64,000 bases of DNA from NCBI GenBank assembly GCA_002803225.1, contig NXFV01001601.1:117421-181420 (forward strand), given 5' to 3'. The position numbers and the translations under genes were made by a program. The notes under the pieces were generated by a model. The model saw nothing but the letters and a program-made list of their open reading frames with translations, did no database searches and was not told where the DNA came from. Positions 47,799 to 59,084 of the stretch are shown piece after piece; positions within the stretch are counted from its first letter, which is position 1, and each line of letters begins with the position of its first letter. The DNA comes from Gamarada debralockiae (taxonomy: Eukaryota > Ascomycota > Leotiomycetes > Helotiales > Hyphodiscaceae).

Positions 47799-49006
47799 GA
47801 AAATGTTGGATTTCTGGTCGCAGAACGCGTATTAGAATTGGGCGTCTGGAGTTTCTCGCAATTCATAGAAATTATGACATTTCAAATTGCATTCCATTGA
47901 CTCAATTGAAAGGGAGTGCTGTTCGTGTGCACGTAAACGTGATCAGAGGGCATTCCAGTCAAGCTGTCCTAAATGCCCCGCAAAGTTTCATTAAAGTTTT
48001 GGTAACGGAGTGATATTATCCCAGCAAGAAAGAACGTTGGATTTCCGGAGAGACATAGAGATTGCAGGCCGATGCAGACGTCGGGACAAGTTGAATAGAG
48101 GAGCACGCGAAGGAGTGGCCAAGGGGGAAAGCCGTCAAATAGGGCAGGGAGCTTAGACACTACCCCGTACCTTGCAACAAAAGTATCCCATACCTAATAT
48201 TCTGGCTTTCGGCATTGAATGCACACAGTGCCAAGAACGCCCGAATATATGTCTCCCTTTTTTCCTCCCAGAAAACTTGCGCCCCTTACCCACACGTTCA
48301 GGGCACCAGATGGAGGAACGCTCTGCTTCAAAAGAAACTCATGCCGCGATGCAATTCGTTCAAATCCATATACAGATTTGTATGTAGTGTTAGGTACTGT
48401 TATGGCCTTGATAACTGCATTTCCTATATGCCTATTCATTCTTGTGTTTCTTCTTGGCGTCCCATGACCCTTCCATAATCGGCCCTGCGGTCCGGTGGCA
48501 TTTAGCTGTCGCTGCTACTACATTTGAAGGAGAGGATAGCCACCAAGTTGACATAGAGTGATATTGAAACATAGCGATGGTCAGTAGCTTCCATTCGCAT
48601 ACTGCAAATAGGCTTACGATCGTCAGATACCACGCTGGTAGCAGAATGAGCGTCTGAAGTTGGGAAATGGGCTCGAAATGAGTGGTTGTGGGTGAAAATG
48701 AGGAATACGTGAGATGGGTGGAATTCTGGACCAGTGGAGGTGTATACCAGATGAATTCTTGTTGTTTGGTCGAAGGCTTGAATGGAAACGCACTTGCGTA
48801 TTTGATGGGCCATTGGGACACTTCAGTTATCGGGATTGAGTGCAGTTGACCAAGAAACTTTTTAAAATTCAAAGGGGGCTCTTAAGCCATGCCATCATGG
48901 ATGGCAAGAGCTACTTTCACATCAGCTATCTTCTATACATCCTGAAACTCCACCAAATGCAAGTGATTTTTATCATCCAACCAATCACGCAATATAGAGC
49001 ACAAGA
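47799..49006. other. Intergenic region
   Basis: No supportable gene. Frames at 48219-48467 (plus, with one hydrophobic segment LGTVMALITAFPICLFILVF) and 48432-48872 (minus) overlap each other and show no family pattern; one may be a relic. Confidence 0.45.
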
Positions 49007-50647
49007 TCATCTCAGACCACCCAACATCCTTCCCTCCTTACGCTGTCCTCCCAAAAACCAAGCACAACTAGCCCAACACATCCCAATTCCAATCCACGCA
49101 TAAGCCGGCATCTTGAACCCCGCCATAATAGGCAACAACAATGCCGCCCTCGGAACAAATAAGAAGCTCGTAGTCAACGGGCTCGTCGCCCTCGTAAGCG
49201 CAATCGTGCACCAAAACACCGCCCAGCTTCCCAATCCCCCACACAAAACCATCAGCCAGTGGAAAGAGACGTCCAGGAAATAACAGTTGCGGCTAATATT
49301 GCCGATTTCACCGGAGAAGAAGATGATAGGTAGGAAGATGAGGATGGAGAGGAGGGACGTGTAGTGGAGGAGGCGCCAGTAGGCGCGTGCTTCTTCTTTG
49401 GAGCCGGAGTGGTCGGGTGGGAGGGAGGAGCTGGTATTGGAGGGGAAGGTGGTAAGCAGATCGCCTTGGGGGACGAGGGAAGCGAGGAGGGATTTATAGG
49501 TTCGGTTCAGTTGGACGGGGTAGAGGGCCACAAAGAATGAGGAGAATACGCCGGCTACTATGCTTTCCCATGTAACGCGGACGTTGGCGTGGGTGGTCGC
49601 AACGAGGAGTGTGAGGGTCGCAGTAAGGGCGGAGGAGATGGTCGAGACGGAGTGGGGTGCCTGAGTGAGGAGCGCTGTAAGGAGGAGGGAGATAGGCACG
49701 ATGCCAATTCGTGCCAGAACGTAGATTGGGTATTGAGCGTAGGCAAATGACAAGTTACTCAGAATCACCTTAGCCACGAAGATAATAGCAACTGGTAGAA
49801 CTTGCTTCACAACTTGCAGGTCAAACTCCAACAATCCGCCCCCAGCAATCCCCCCTGAAAAGCTTGATGTCCATTTTGTTACTGATCCCCATCCACCAGT
49901 ATTCTTGCCTTGTCCGCGGAAGCCAGGTGCCGTCGAGGATTGTAAAGGTCGTGAAGGAGCTATCATCCCAGAGAGACCGGCGGATATCAACCACGGGCTG
50001 GCAAGTCTCGTAATATAGGCAGAAAGGAGGATGAAACCGTGCGTAATGAGCATCTCGAGAAGTGTCGTCGTCAATGGATAAGGAAACTTATACACCCCAG
50101 CTATCAATTGCATCAGCTTAGTATGCGAGGTGTAGTTTTCTTTCAGATACCCACTCCAAAGAATAATCCGGTTTATCAGAATGAGACCAATCTCGCATCC
50201 GCCTAGCCAGAGGACCAGCACGGCAATATATAGCTGCCATCCTATCGACGTCGTGAATATGAATTGGCCAAATCCTCCGCCAAACAACAAGGCCCTCCAA
50301 CCGGTAAACTTCCGCGGCTCTTGTGGTAGGAAAGGATGTCGTGAGGAGGATCGATCTCCCCAATCATCATCGTCGCTGTCTGATACTGGATTGGATCCGG
50401 AGTGCCGCCGTTGAAAAGGGGAAGGAGAGCGTGAGATGCTTATGAGGGGTATCGAGGTGGTATTTCGGAAGTCTGAGGACGACTTGGAGTTGGAGGAGAA
50501 CATTCTCGATCGTGCGGTATCGGGTTCGGAGTCGATGCTCTCTGATGAACTGCTTTTACTGTGGTTTGATCGAGGTTTGTTGGACAGGAGGTATTGAAGA
50601 GCCGGACGAAAAGGATTAGGAGAATCGGTGTTTTTGGCAGAAAACAT
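49007..50647 (-). CDS. Triose-phosphate/nucleotide-sugar transporter family (TPT) membrane protein
   Basis: Single exon, 546 residues from the ATG at 50647; a longer TTG-begun frame upstream is ignored. Residues 1-120 are Ser-rich and polar, probably cytosolic. About ten hydrophobic helices follow, beginning with FGQFIFTTSIGWQLYIAVLV and EIGLILINRIIL, and including YKFPYPLTTTLLEML (a TPT signature), LPVAIIFVAKVILSNLSFAY, GIVPISLLLTALL, ESIVAGVFSSFFVALYPVQL, SLLSILIFLPIIFF and LMVLCGGLGSWAVFWCTIAL. GDP-mannose-transporter-type relatives move nucleotide sugars into the Golgi in antiport with nucleoside monophosphate; substrate here is not determined. It is divergent from COX15, sharing a 296-bp promoter region. 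Confidence 0.88.
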   Translation of the reverse strand: MFSAKNTDSPNPFRPALQYLLSNKPRSNHSKSSSSESIDSEPDTARSRMFSSNSKSSSDFRNTTSIPLISISRSPSPFQRRHSGSNPVSDSDDDDWGDRSSSRHPFLPQEPRKFTGWRALLFGGGFGQFIFTTSIGWQLYIAVLVLWLGGCEIGLILINRIILWSGYLKENYTSHTKLMQLIAGVYKFPYPLTTTLLEMLITHGFILLSAYITRLASPWLISAGLSGMIAPSRPLQSSTAPGFRGQGKNTGGWGSVTKWTSSFSGGIAGGGLLEFDLQVVKQVLPVAIIFVAKVILSNLSFAYAQYPIYVLARIGIVPISLLLTALLTQAPHSVSTISSALTATLTLLVATTHANVRVTWESIVAGVFSSFFVALYPVQLNRTYKSLLASLVPQGDLLTTFPSNTSSSLPPDHSGSKEEARAYWRLLHYTSLLSILIFLPIIFFSGEIGNISRNCYFLDVSFHWLMVLCGGLGSWAVFWCTIALTRATSPLTTSFLFVPRAALLLPIMAGFKMPAYAWIGIGMCWASCAWFLGGQRKEGRMLGGLR

Positions 50648-50943
50648 TAAAAATTTAATACAAGAAGAATGCCTCGCATATTTCAATGAAGTTGTAAGGT
50701 CATGTCTAGAGGTCCGTAAGATTGGAAAAGGGGGGCTTGTTGGTTCTTCGTCGAATTTGACGCCAACTCGTTGGACTCGACCTTGGACTTTATTTAGAAG
50801 ACGCAGCTGTGTCGAGTCGGCATTTGAACCCCTGAAAATGCCGCGATTTTTGTCCAACCATTGCTGACATAATCATAATACAGTAAATCTTCCGATATCT
50901 TTGAGATCCCCCTGCTTCTTTTTCTCTTGCGGCTCCATCTTCA
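50648..50943. promoter_or_regulatory. Shared bidirectional promoter between the TPT transporter and COX15
   Basis: The two start codons lie 296 bp apart and point away from each other, so both promoters and leaders must fit here. An inverted CCAAT word (ATTGG) occurs at about 50723; no TATA box is obvious. Co-regulation is possible but not shown. Confidence 0.6.
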
Positions 50944-52522
50944 ATGGCTTCGATATTCCCAGGGATCCGTCGGGCAGCCCCAAGGCTGTGTCGGGATTTC
51001 TCCGTGTGCCACCAATGCATCAAGCAATTTCGTCCAGCGATGCGACAGGTTCGAATACCTGATACGTCCAAATTGGCCAGGAACGTACGATTTAATAGCA
51101 CAGCATCCTCCGAAGGCGCACTTAACACGTCTTCTCCATTGAGCTCCCTCAGCCAGACCATATCGCACACGGAAGAGAAGGCTGGAAGCAAGAAGTTCTT
51201 TCCGGAAACGAGCTCCAAAGGTGTGGCATACTGGCTATTAGGAAGCGCTGCCTCAGTCTTCGGAATTGTAGTATTTGGAGGCCTCACACGGTTGACCGAA
51301 TCAGGGTATGTCCAATCGGTACCTGAGAAAGCTCAGGCTGATGTTTCGCAGTCTCAGTATCACAGAATGGAAGCCCGTAACAGGATCCCTCCCTCCTCTG
51401 TCCGCCGCAGATTGGCAGTCCGAATTCGATAAGTACCGAGCCTCCCCAGAATTCAAGCTTCTGAATCCACATATGAACATCGAGGAATTCAAGAAGATAT
51501 ACTTTATGGAATGGGGCCATCGATTATGGGGGCGATTCGTGGGACTCTCCTTTGTGATACCAGCGGTGTATTTTGTTGCCCGAAGAAAAGTATCCGCGAA
51601 CATGGCTTTACGGCTGCTAGGAATATCGGGACTTATTGGGTTCCAAGGAGCATTAGGGTGGTGGATGGTGAAATCGGGTCTCAAAGATGATCTATTTGCG
51701 CCGGGCAGCCATCCACGAGTATCTCAATACCGATTGACTGCACATCTTGGTGCGGCTTTCGTGTGCTACACAGCCATGCTCTGGAACGGACTCTCTATTC
51801 TGCGCGACGCAAAGCTTCTTGCATACCCGCCTCGAGGATATGAGAAGCTACTCCGCCTGTCCTCTCCCAATCTCTCGGTGTTCCGAAAGTCAGTAGCAGG
51901 TCTCGCATTACTCGTTTTCACCACAGCGATGTCAGGTGGCCTAGTCGCCGGTCTCGATGCGGGTCTGATTTACAACCAATTCCCGCGCATGGGAGAAGGA
52001 TTTGCTCCTCCGAAGTCCGAGCTCTTCTCGAATTTCTATTCCAGGAAGGAAGATGGATCTGATATCTGGTGGAGGAACATGCTTGAGAATCCCAGCACCG
52101 TTCAGCTCGACCACCGGATCCTCGCAACTACAACATTTACATCTATTTTGAGTCTTTGGGCCTATTCGCGCTTCAACCGCAAGGTTCGAGCCACCCTTCC
52201 GAATGCCGGTAGGAAGGGGATGTTGGGGGTAGTGCACTTGGTGTTTCTCCAAGCCTTGCTAGGAATCAGCACCCTCATCTACCTTGTTCCCGTCCCTCTA
52301 GCAGCAGCGCACCAAGCAGGAAGCTTGGCCCTCTTGACAGGCGTCATGGTGCTTGGAAACAGAGTCTGGGTTCCGCGAAGGACAATGCAATTAGTGCAGA
52401 CTCGAGTGAAGCAAGCTGCTGCTGTGCCTTTTACGAGACAAAGGGTTAGGTTGAGCAATGCGGCGATGAAGGCGGATTTGAATGCTTTGAAGAAAAATGG
52501 ACCTGTGGTTGGTTCGTCATGA
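50944..52522 (+). CDS. COX15: Haem A synthase (COX15), mitochondrial inner membrane
   Basis: Two exons, 50944-51305 and 51352-52522, with a 46-bp intron (GTATGT...CGCAG); 510 residues. The join restores the diagnostic GGLTRLTESGLSITEWKP. The N-terminus is rich in Arg/Ser without acids (FPGIRRAAPRLCRDFSV), a mitochondrial presequence. The conserved family elements are present: MEWGHRLWGRF (His near residue 177), QYRLTAHLGAAF, LDAGLIYNQFPRMG, TVQLDHRILA and LAAAHQAGSLALL, which supply the histidines that bind haem. About eight membrane helices alternate with these motifs. The enzyme oxidises haem O to haem A for cytochrome c oxidase. Full length; no damage seen. Confidence 0.97.
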
Positions 52523-54759
52523 ACGAGACCCATTATGAGGCCCATGATGTGTACGATGGTGGTATTGGCGATTATGGTGCATATATGGACGGCGTTATGA
52601 TTAGGGGCCGATTTTGATGGTGGTCAATCCCAACTCTGTATATTTGTCCTTCGTGACTCCAATCCAAAATTATCACTGCAACTTCAGGACCTCTTGCCCG
52701 TATGAGCCAATGATCAGAACATAGGATGTCAATTATCTAAATATTTCAATGTGTACATGAGAGTAGCATCTAGCCGCACCGTAGGAAGCATGACTTACGA
52801 GTTAGGTCCCAATTACAAGTAGAGTGTTTAGACAGCATCTCGGCTAATCAAAGGGGTAGTCGAGTACCTGTATTCAATCGCTGAGGTACATGGAATGATT
52901 CAGGCCTCAATCCCCTCGATTATCCAAGTAGGGGGCACAAATCGGCAATCAGTGGCTTAGAAGTGGCACTTAATCCTCTATGTAAGTGAAGCGTATCAAT
53001 TATTTTCAACTGTAATCTCAGTCCTGGTGTGTGCACGGGCCAGCCGCCGCTTTCAACATCTATAAGAGTCGTCCTCCCCCCGCTGCTCAACTATCTCCCT
53101 CTTCAATCCTCTCCCAACGCTCGTACGGTCTCTCTATGCTATCTATCCCTCTCTACTCAGAGGATGTCCCCTCGTCGGCCTCGCCGCAGCTGAAGATGCT
53201 GACGACAACTTACTTGACCAGCACCCCTCGATCTCCCACTGCTGGCCTCGATACGCTTGAGTTCGGTGATGGCGATTACTCCCTCAGTGTCACATTATAT
53301 TGACTGAGATATGAGCATAAGCCCAACTCCAACCTCCTCCTCCCTGTCGCACTATCACCAGCGTCATGGCAACACTCCTCAGTAATTACAATAGTAGAGG
53401 TTAGCCCTTCGCATTCCTTTACACGGTGTGATCTAGCTAATTAAAAAAAAATAGCTCACGATGACAAAGCTGGCTTCTGCTTAGCTGCGCCGTGGTATTA
53501 CGTGGCAGTGGAAGGACTTTGGTGAACCCCCTTGTGTGGTGAAGACGATGATGTGCGCTGTTTGCCTTTATCTAGGCTGACTTACGACGAGAAGAACTGG
53601 TATCTGCCTATGTGATGTTGACTGATATATAGATTATATCATTGAAGCTTCAACTGAGTATCCTACCGACCGAATACGAAATGCCGGCGTTAGGAGGAAT
53701 TCGTCGTAACGGGATTACCAGGTGGAGATAATGAAAGGGAGGCAGATTATACGACATCAGAAGGTACTTGATCCGTAGCCGTTGTATATTGGAAGTATGG
53801 ATCTCGAGATTGAGGGCTGTTCGAGGATTCTTGGCTTAGTACACTGCTGTGGCAGGGCTGTACACGCTATTAGAATGGATACGACAGAATTTGCACTATG
53901 AAGGCTCACTTCTGTAAAGAGAAAGTTGTTTGGGCTCAGCTATGTGGATATGGCTATAAGGTCCACAGGATGTAGCGTGATAGATTGAAGTTCGAGCAGG
54001 ATTGAGCTAATTACAGGCTCATTTCTCGATCTTTGGTCAAGCTAGGAAGGCTGGGGATTGTATAATGAACGAGTCGTTGGCTTGATAATCTGGTTTCTAA
54101 TCACTGGCGATACAGCATTTGCACGGCCGAAATAGAGACACATATTATATCCACGCGCAGTATTCTCTTGCAAGAAGAGAAGGGTTCAAACCGGTTGCTT
54201 GACGTTAGAGCTAGGCGATTGACTTAATCGCATTGGAAAATGTCTTGGTTTACTCGTAGGCTAGACATTCTAAGAGATATACATCTCCACAGGAGCTTGG
54301 AAGCTAAGATTTAATACACTAGACTACATTATTTGGTCTTCCAGATAGCCTACAGTAGTTGCGAGCAGCAAAGCTAGTATCGGACAAGACTACTTCAATT
54401 ATAAGAAGTAGGTAGTCACAGATTGTTACTTAAACTGCTTAATTCCTCTTACTGAACATCCTACGCAATTATAGACATATTTCCTCTTGGTCTACTTTAC
54501 TAGCAATAGCTGCTCTTGAGAGCACGAATTATATTCGATTTTTACTCTCTCTCTATCAAACCCACTATTCTGTAATAGTAACACCCTTTGGCCTATTAAA
54601 ACCAGCCGTTCTCTCTATTCAGTCAAGATCAACTAAGAATTTCACTCAGCCCTAAGTTAATCGCCGAACTTAAAGTTATCTCTTTGCCGGAGTTTGCAAA
54701 TTTGAGGAACACATTGCTAACGGGACGTATCTGAAATAGTGTCCTCTCTCTATACCCCA
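52523..54759. other. Gene-poor region downstream of COX15
   Basis: No supportable gene. The frame 53031-53303 (plus) is Pro/Ser-rich without motifs; around it are CT-rich tracts. Moderately AT-rich, mixed-composition sequence follows to about 54700. Confidence 0.5.
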
Positions 54760-55564
54760 AGCCAACCTCAGTCTGAGAACTATTTGAAGCCTCCAGCGAC
54801 TCTGATAGATGACGACGAATACTGTCATTCTTCACGAACCTCTCGAAGTCCCTCTACTACCTCTGGTGTATCAGACCCGGTGGCAAGTGTAGAGCCTGAG
54901 CTAGAGAATTAGGGAGAGAAGCGGGAACGCCAGGAAACGCAGAATGAGGCCTGCGGCAACGGTCTCCAATCCGCAGACGCCTATTATCATGATACCTGCG
55001 ATACTGGGGATGAAGTCCCACGACCAGCAAAGCGACGAAAGCAACGCGCGGCGCCTGCCGATGCCCAGCGTCAGGCTGATCATGGACATCCTTTGACTTT
55101 GGTGGATAGTCTCCATCAACAGGCATCGCGGACTTCTCGGAGCCCCTGAAGCAACGGACTCAGCATCAGTTACCGAGTGCCGAGAATAGCCCTTCCAAGG
55201 CTACCTCAAGCGCACCAGGATCGGAAGTATAACATCGTTCAATCCAGAGTTTCAGCTGACCCATGTCCCCGAGCACCTCGAGCTATCGGAGCTTTGCGAA
55301 GCGTTGTGCAGTAGTATCGGAACGTCAGCACCGCATCAGACCTCTCACAGCGCTGTCGCACACACCAAGACGCGTCACGTCAAAGTCAGGCATCCAACGA
55401 AGCGCATTCCATGGACAAAAGAGGAGGACGCATCTCTGGTGAAGATGAACGAGGAGGATGACTGTTCGTGGAAAGAGATCTCGGATGTGTTACCTTCCCG
55501 CACCCCCGGAGCAATTCAAGTACGCTACTACACGGGTACCGGATCGAGAAAACGTCCACAGTGA
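54760..55564 (+). pseudogene. Myb/SANT-domain DNA-binding protein, decayed
   Basis: The reading starts near 54772 (ENYLKPPATLIDDDEY), meets a TAG after EPELEN (about 54908), continues in frame (VPRPAKRRKQRAAPADAQRQ), shifts frame near 55145, and meets a TAG at 55187-55189 where relatives have a tryptophan (E-W-PFQG), consistent with TGG to TAG. It then reads PFQGYLKRTRIGSITSFNPE, ELSELCEALCSSIG and a C-terminal SANT/Myb unit (IPWTKEEDASLVKMNEEDD, CSWKEISDVLPSRTPGAIQV). Intact relatives carry basic regions and one Myb-like domain and often lie near transposons in fungi; their function is unclear. At least two stops and one frameshift make this a pseudogene; only the last 86 codons remain open. 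Confidence 0.78.
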
Positions 55565-56799
55565 TGAAAGATGTGAGCACAGTAATTTGAGGATGAGGCC
55601 GTGCCGCACCTGCGATGTATCTACGGAAGAGGATGTGACGCTCTTTGGGACACAGTAGGAGGTGATTCGTGAGCGGAGATCCATGCTTCCCTCCTAGTCG
55701 AAGTAGAGTAGCGAGAAGATCCGGAGATCAGTTATCTATTAAGAGAAGTTGAGAGGAACGCATTAGCCCTTTGGGTCAGCTATGCCCTGAGATATAATCT
55801 TCAATCGATTTCATCGGGTGTCTTTGTTTCTTGGCAATCATACTCCTACAAAGTAGTTCTTCCCAATTCTACACCCACTTCTTTCAAGGGCAGTATGCTC
55901 AAACTTGTAACACTCTTATATCCAGACTCTGCCCAGCCGCAGTGATTAATGTCGCTCATCTGCCTTAATTTTGCTGCTGACAATGACCACATCTGTGATG
56001 GATCTCACAGTTACCCAAACAAACAGGGTTCACTCTACTGTTTTCGAGTTTACACTACAAGTCAGCTAGTGATTTAGGGGGAGGACACAGATACTAAAAC
56101 CTTGCAGCATTTCCATCGGGTATAGGCCTCCATGTCAGACAGGATCTTATCCCATTTTTGCCCGCTTAAATTTGTTTCGACGAACAGTGCGAGGTCTCGC
56201 AATGCTTGAAGACCAAATGATTTAACAACTTGTCTCCTTATGTCAACATTTGGACTTTATTCTCAATCTCCCTTATTACATCAAAGTCGCTTGAATTCCA
56301 GTGTTGGAAAAGTATCATGCATAATAAGGGCTTCATCTCTCCTTCATCGAGCAAATCGTCGACCGGGCCATGGTCAGGCAGCCTCTCGAATTTTAGTCGG
56401 GATTGCCATTTACTTAGTGATTGTTATATTTTCAAGTGATGGAAAGTCTTAGCTTCGTCAACGATCTCAATGAACCTCAAAATCTGTAAGTTTGAGATTT
56501 TTCCCTCCTGGACATGTTGTTATTACACTTACACGATTAATTCTGTTGGTATTCCGTTTTTTATTAGACTCCATATACTCTTCTCGCGTTCTTGGCTGCT
56601 TGTGGACTTGCTCGAGAAAGCACGAGGGTAGAAAGGATGGGGGCTGACCGGAATATGGCGTCCCAGCTGTTCCATAAAGCGGTCCAATCTCGTACGAGGA
56701 GTCTAAAAGTTTAGACTTGTAGTTTGGAAGAGATTAAAGGCAGCAAAGTGCCAGGTAACTTCATCCTAGATATTGACCGGCTTCTTAAGTCGATACGCT
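55565..56799. other. Intergenic region
   Basis: No coding region recognised. Overlapping short frames at 56230-56452 are without motifs. Confidence 0.5.
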
Positions 56800-57190
56800 T
56801 CGTCATAGAAAGGACCGTCTGACCAGACTTTGCGGAAGTAGAAGAGAAAGAGTGATCTTGACCACTAGCTTCTTCTTCTTCTCCTCCATAATTTTAATAT
56901 AGACTCCCAACTTGACTTTGAACTCCTGCTCCCCACTCTGATCTCACTCCCATAGCTCCTTTGACATTAGCCACGGAGATGGGGAATACAGGAACTGAGC
57001 GGCAGCTGAGTAGCAAAGTTCCCAATTCAGCACAGCAGTAATTCGGAAGTCCTTGCCAACAAGGATATTTCCAAACCCGAATAGTTTGAAGGGACCATTG
57101 TTATTATCGGAACAAGCGAAATGATCTGCTGTTGCCTCCAAACTATGAAGAAACGTATACTCATCGTAGGCTTCTGTTTCGTTAGCGGTG
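56800..57190 (-). pseudogene. Aminoglycoside-phosphotransferase-fold (APH) kinase fragment
   Basis: The frame from 57141 to 56944 reads HFACSDNNNGPFKLFGFGNI, then LVGKDFRITAVLNWELCYSA and AAQFLYSPSPWLM. This is the catalytic-loop and DxD region of fungal APH-type kinases (family form: F-CDDLRPxNILVDxxFRITAVIDWEF-Y-APAxF). Here the catalytic-loop Asp residues are gone (GFGNI in place of DDLRPGNI) and the second-motif Asp is Asn (LNW). Downstream, other frames give EFKVKLGVYIKIM and FYFRKVWSDGPFYDEAYRL followed by a TAG. N-terminal lobe missing. Clearly dead. Fungal APH-domain genes are numerous and their substrates mostly unknown; there is no reason to link this to drug resistance. Confidence 0.72.
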
Positions 57191-57409
57191 CTATACTGAA
57201 TCTCTCGTAGATGAATAGGTTAATTTATAAATTAATAATTAATTTTTATTCAAAATTTCAAAATTTAAAATTTAATTGTTTTATCACACAAATAAATTCA
57301 CGGATTTTTGCAAAATGTCATTTTTTTTCAAATTAGGCAATTCTTCTACAAATTCGATTCTATTAAATTGAAGTACTTGAAAATAATTATTCTAGCCCTA
57401 TATCAAAAG
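57191..57409. other. AT-rich spacer
   Basis: 57215-57400 is strongly AT-rich (AATTAATTTTTATTC words) and separates the APH remnant from the hydrolase gene; probably mutated repeat plus 3' flank. Confidence 0.5.
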
Positions 57410-58243
57410 CTATGTCTCTAAGAGCCTTTTCACCGCAGCCCAATACCTCTTTCCATCCTTCAGAAGATGAGCCACATGGGCACTATCATCATACTTCTCC
57501 CTATCCACCAGATACCCCTTCATACGGGCGTGCTCAGAATGCGTCTCGACGTCGCGCCAATCGACCATGTCATCCGCAACGCTGTAGATATAGAGCCTCG
57601 GCACATCTCGATCAAAGAACTCATCATTGTTGAGGGCGATACTGGCCAATTCAAAGCGATTCGGGGTGCCAGTCAGCATGCCAAGGCCCATAATCACACC
57701 TAGAAAGAGGCGAAGGAGCGAGACTGCGACGACCTTGACGACGACATTCTTGGGTAGACCTATAGACAAGGCTCGTACCCCAGCGTCATATGTAGCAAGT
57801 CCAGGAGAACTGTCGAGGATTTGCCATTGTGCAGGTATTGCCTTACCCGTCTTCTCGCGGTAAGCAGTTGCGATGCCAGCGAGAGTCCAAGCTCCTCCGT
57901 TCGAAAAGGAATGCACCAGCAGGTTTTGATCGGCAGGGAAGGCATAGAGGACATCAACAACGGCTTTCAGGCGCTTGCTATTATAAGCTCGTGATCTCCA
58001 TGACAAGTCGGCCGTGTCTGTCAGGATGAGGAGGATGCGGGCGGATGGAAAGAGCTTTTGGTAGCCGTAGGCATATTTCGACATGTGCCGTGTTGAAGCA
58101 TTGTGCCAGCCGACGAGCAGGACGAGATCAGGTTCTTTGCTTGATATGGACGTGGTGGTTGAGGAGGGAGGTTCGTGAATGAAAACAGATGGATGAAGAC
58201 ATGTGAAGCCCTCCAGCGCGTTCGTTGCTTTGGGCCGGGCCAT
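57410..58243 (-). CDS. DUF829/TMEM53-PaxU-like alpha/beta-hydrolase
   Basis: Single exon, 277 residues from the ATG at 58243. DUF829 pattern: DLVLLVGWHNASTRHMSKYA (the GW-x-A/N-x-R start of the fold), LFPSARILLILTDTADLSW, VDVLYAF, then the nucleophile elbow LLVHSFSNGGAW (Ser), QILDSSPG, a hydrophobic helix VVVKVVAVSLLRLFLGVIMG, PRLYIYSVADDMVDW (Asp) and DSAHVAHLLKDGKRYWAAV (His). The Ser-Asp-His arrangement is complete. PaxU of the paxilline cluster and metazoan TMEM53 belong to this family, but the reaction is not established. No other indole-diterpene genes are visible nearby, so a cluster role is not supported. Confidence 0.9.
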   Translation of the reverse strand: MARPKATNALEGFTCLHPSVFIHEPPSSTTTSISSKEPDLVLLVGWHNASTRHMSKYAYGYQKLFPSARILLILTDTADLSWRSRAYNSKRLKAVVDVLYAFPADQNLLVHSFSNGGAWTLAGIATAYREKTGKAIPAQWQILDSSPGLATYDAGVRALSIGLPKNVVVKVVAVSLLRLFLGVIMGLGMLTGTPNRFELASIALNNDEFFDRDVPRLYIYSVADDMVDWRDVETHSEHARMKGYLVDREKYDDSAHVAHLLKDGKRYWAAVKRLLET

Positions 58244-59084
58244 TGGAATTGAAGGCAGGTGGAATTAGTCCCCTTACCTGATGACAACTAGGAAAAATTA
58301 CGGAAGCTTGAGTACTCACCTATCTGTACCTGTACTTATACTGCCACGGAAAGTATAGAAAGAGTAGAGTACAGGAGGTCGGAGCACTTTCAGAACTTGT
58401 CCGTTGACGGGGGATTTTCTGGCCGAGTGGCAGAATAAGATTGGTCAAATGAGCCATGACTATTCGGAGGTTCAGCATTAGAGTCTCCAGCAAAGCTGTG
58501 TTTCGGCGGGTCAGTGGGAGAATTTAGTTTCCGTGTAGTTGATATCAAAACGTATACCGAGGTATCTTGTGGGAGGATGTCATACACGGATCGCTGCTAT
58601 AAAGTGTTTCTCACTTCGAGTGTGTCACAGGACCTCGATGAGTCGTTTAAAGAACGAATTATCTAGAGAGTCTCACTCTGCCCTGTTTCATACCGATGGA
58701 ACTTTCTTTACAGATCCCAGCAAATATCGGGTCAGTGGCAGAATTATGTCCCCGTGTCGTTGAGATCATAGCGAAGGCGAGATATCGCTGCTATAATGTG
58801 TATTCTCACTAAAATATCTAAATTATTGCTACGGACACTGCCGTCAGGTGACGAGGGTCACGGGATGCTCTTGTTCGTCAAAACGTGTCTATTGGGGTTT
58901 CACATGGTGATAATGGCTAGAAGTGGTTAGAATTAGAGTATCCATGAGTGTTTCTAAGTAATTATGTGATTCTTTCAGAGATGGTCTAGATGGTCTGGAT
59001 GGTCGGGGGCAGTCGATTTCTTGGCAAACGTATTGCAAGAATCGCCGATAAGCCAAGTGCACGTGATACATGTTCGCTTGAGTT
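58244..59084. other. Intergenic region with short dispersed repeats
   Basis: Upstream region of the hydrolase gene; contains the duplicated segments described separately. No ORF with motifs. Confidence 0.45.
58491..58810 (+). repeat. Degenerate direct repeat, two copies of roughly 100 bp
   Basis: Copy 1 (58491-58614) and copy 2 (58718-58810) share, in order, CAGCAAA, GGGTCAGTGG[G/C]AGAATT, TCCCCGTGT/TTCCGTGT, AGTTGA[T/G]ATCA, ATCGCTGCTATAA[A/T]GTGT and TCTCAC. A third partial copy (GAGTGGCAGAATAAGATT) lies at about 58424. Looks like an old local duplication or a fragmentary repeat family. Confidence 0.5.

Noticed and set aside
48432..48872. Minus-strand ORF of 146 codons and overlapping plus ORF with one hydrophobic stretch
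   Set aside because: Both strands are equally open, no family pattern and no clear start context; insufficient to call a gene.
54150..54210. GGTTCAAACC resembling a pol III B-box
   Set aside because: No A-box or cloverleaf upstream at tRNA distance.
57410..58243. PaxU-like gene as sign of an indole-diterpene cluster
   Set aside because: No prenyltransferase, GGPP synthase or intact P450 lies nearby; the only P450 is a pseudogene 10 kb away. DUF829 genes are common outside clusters.
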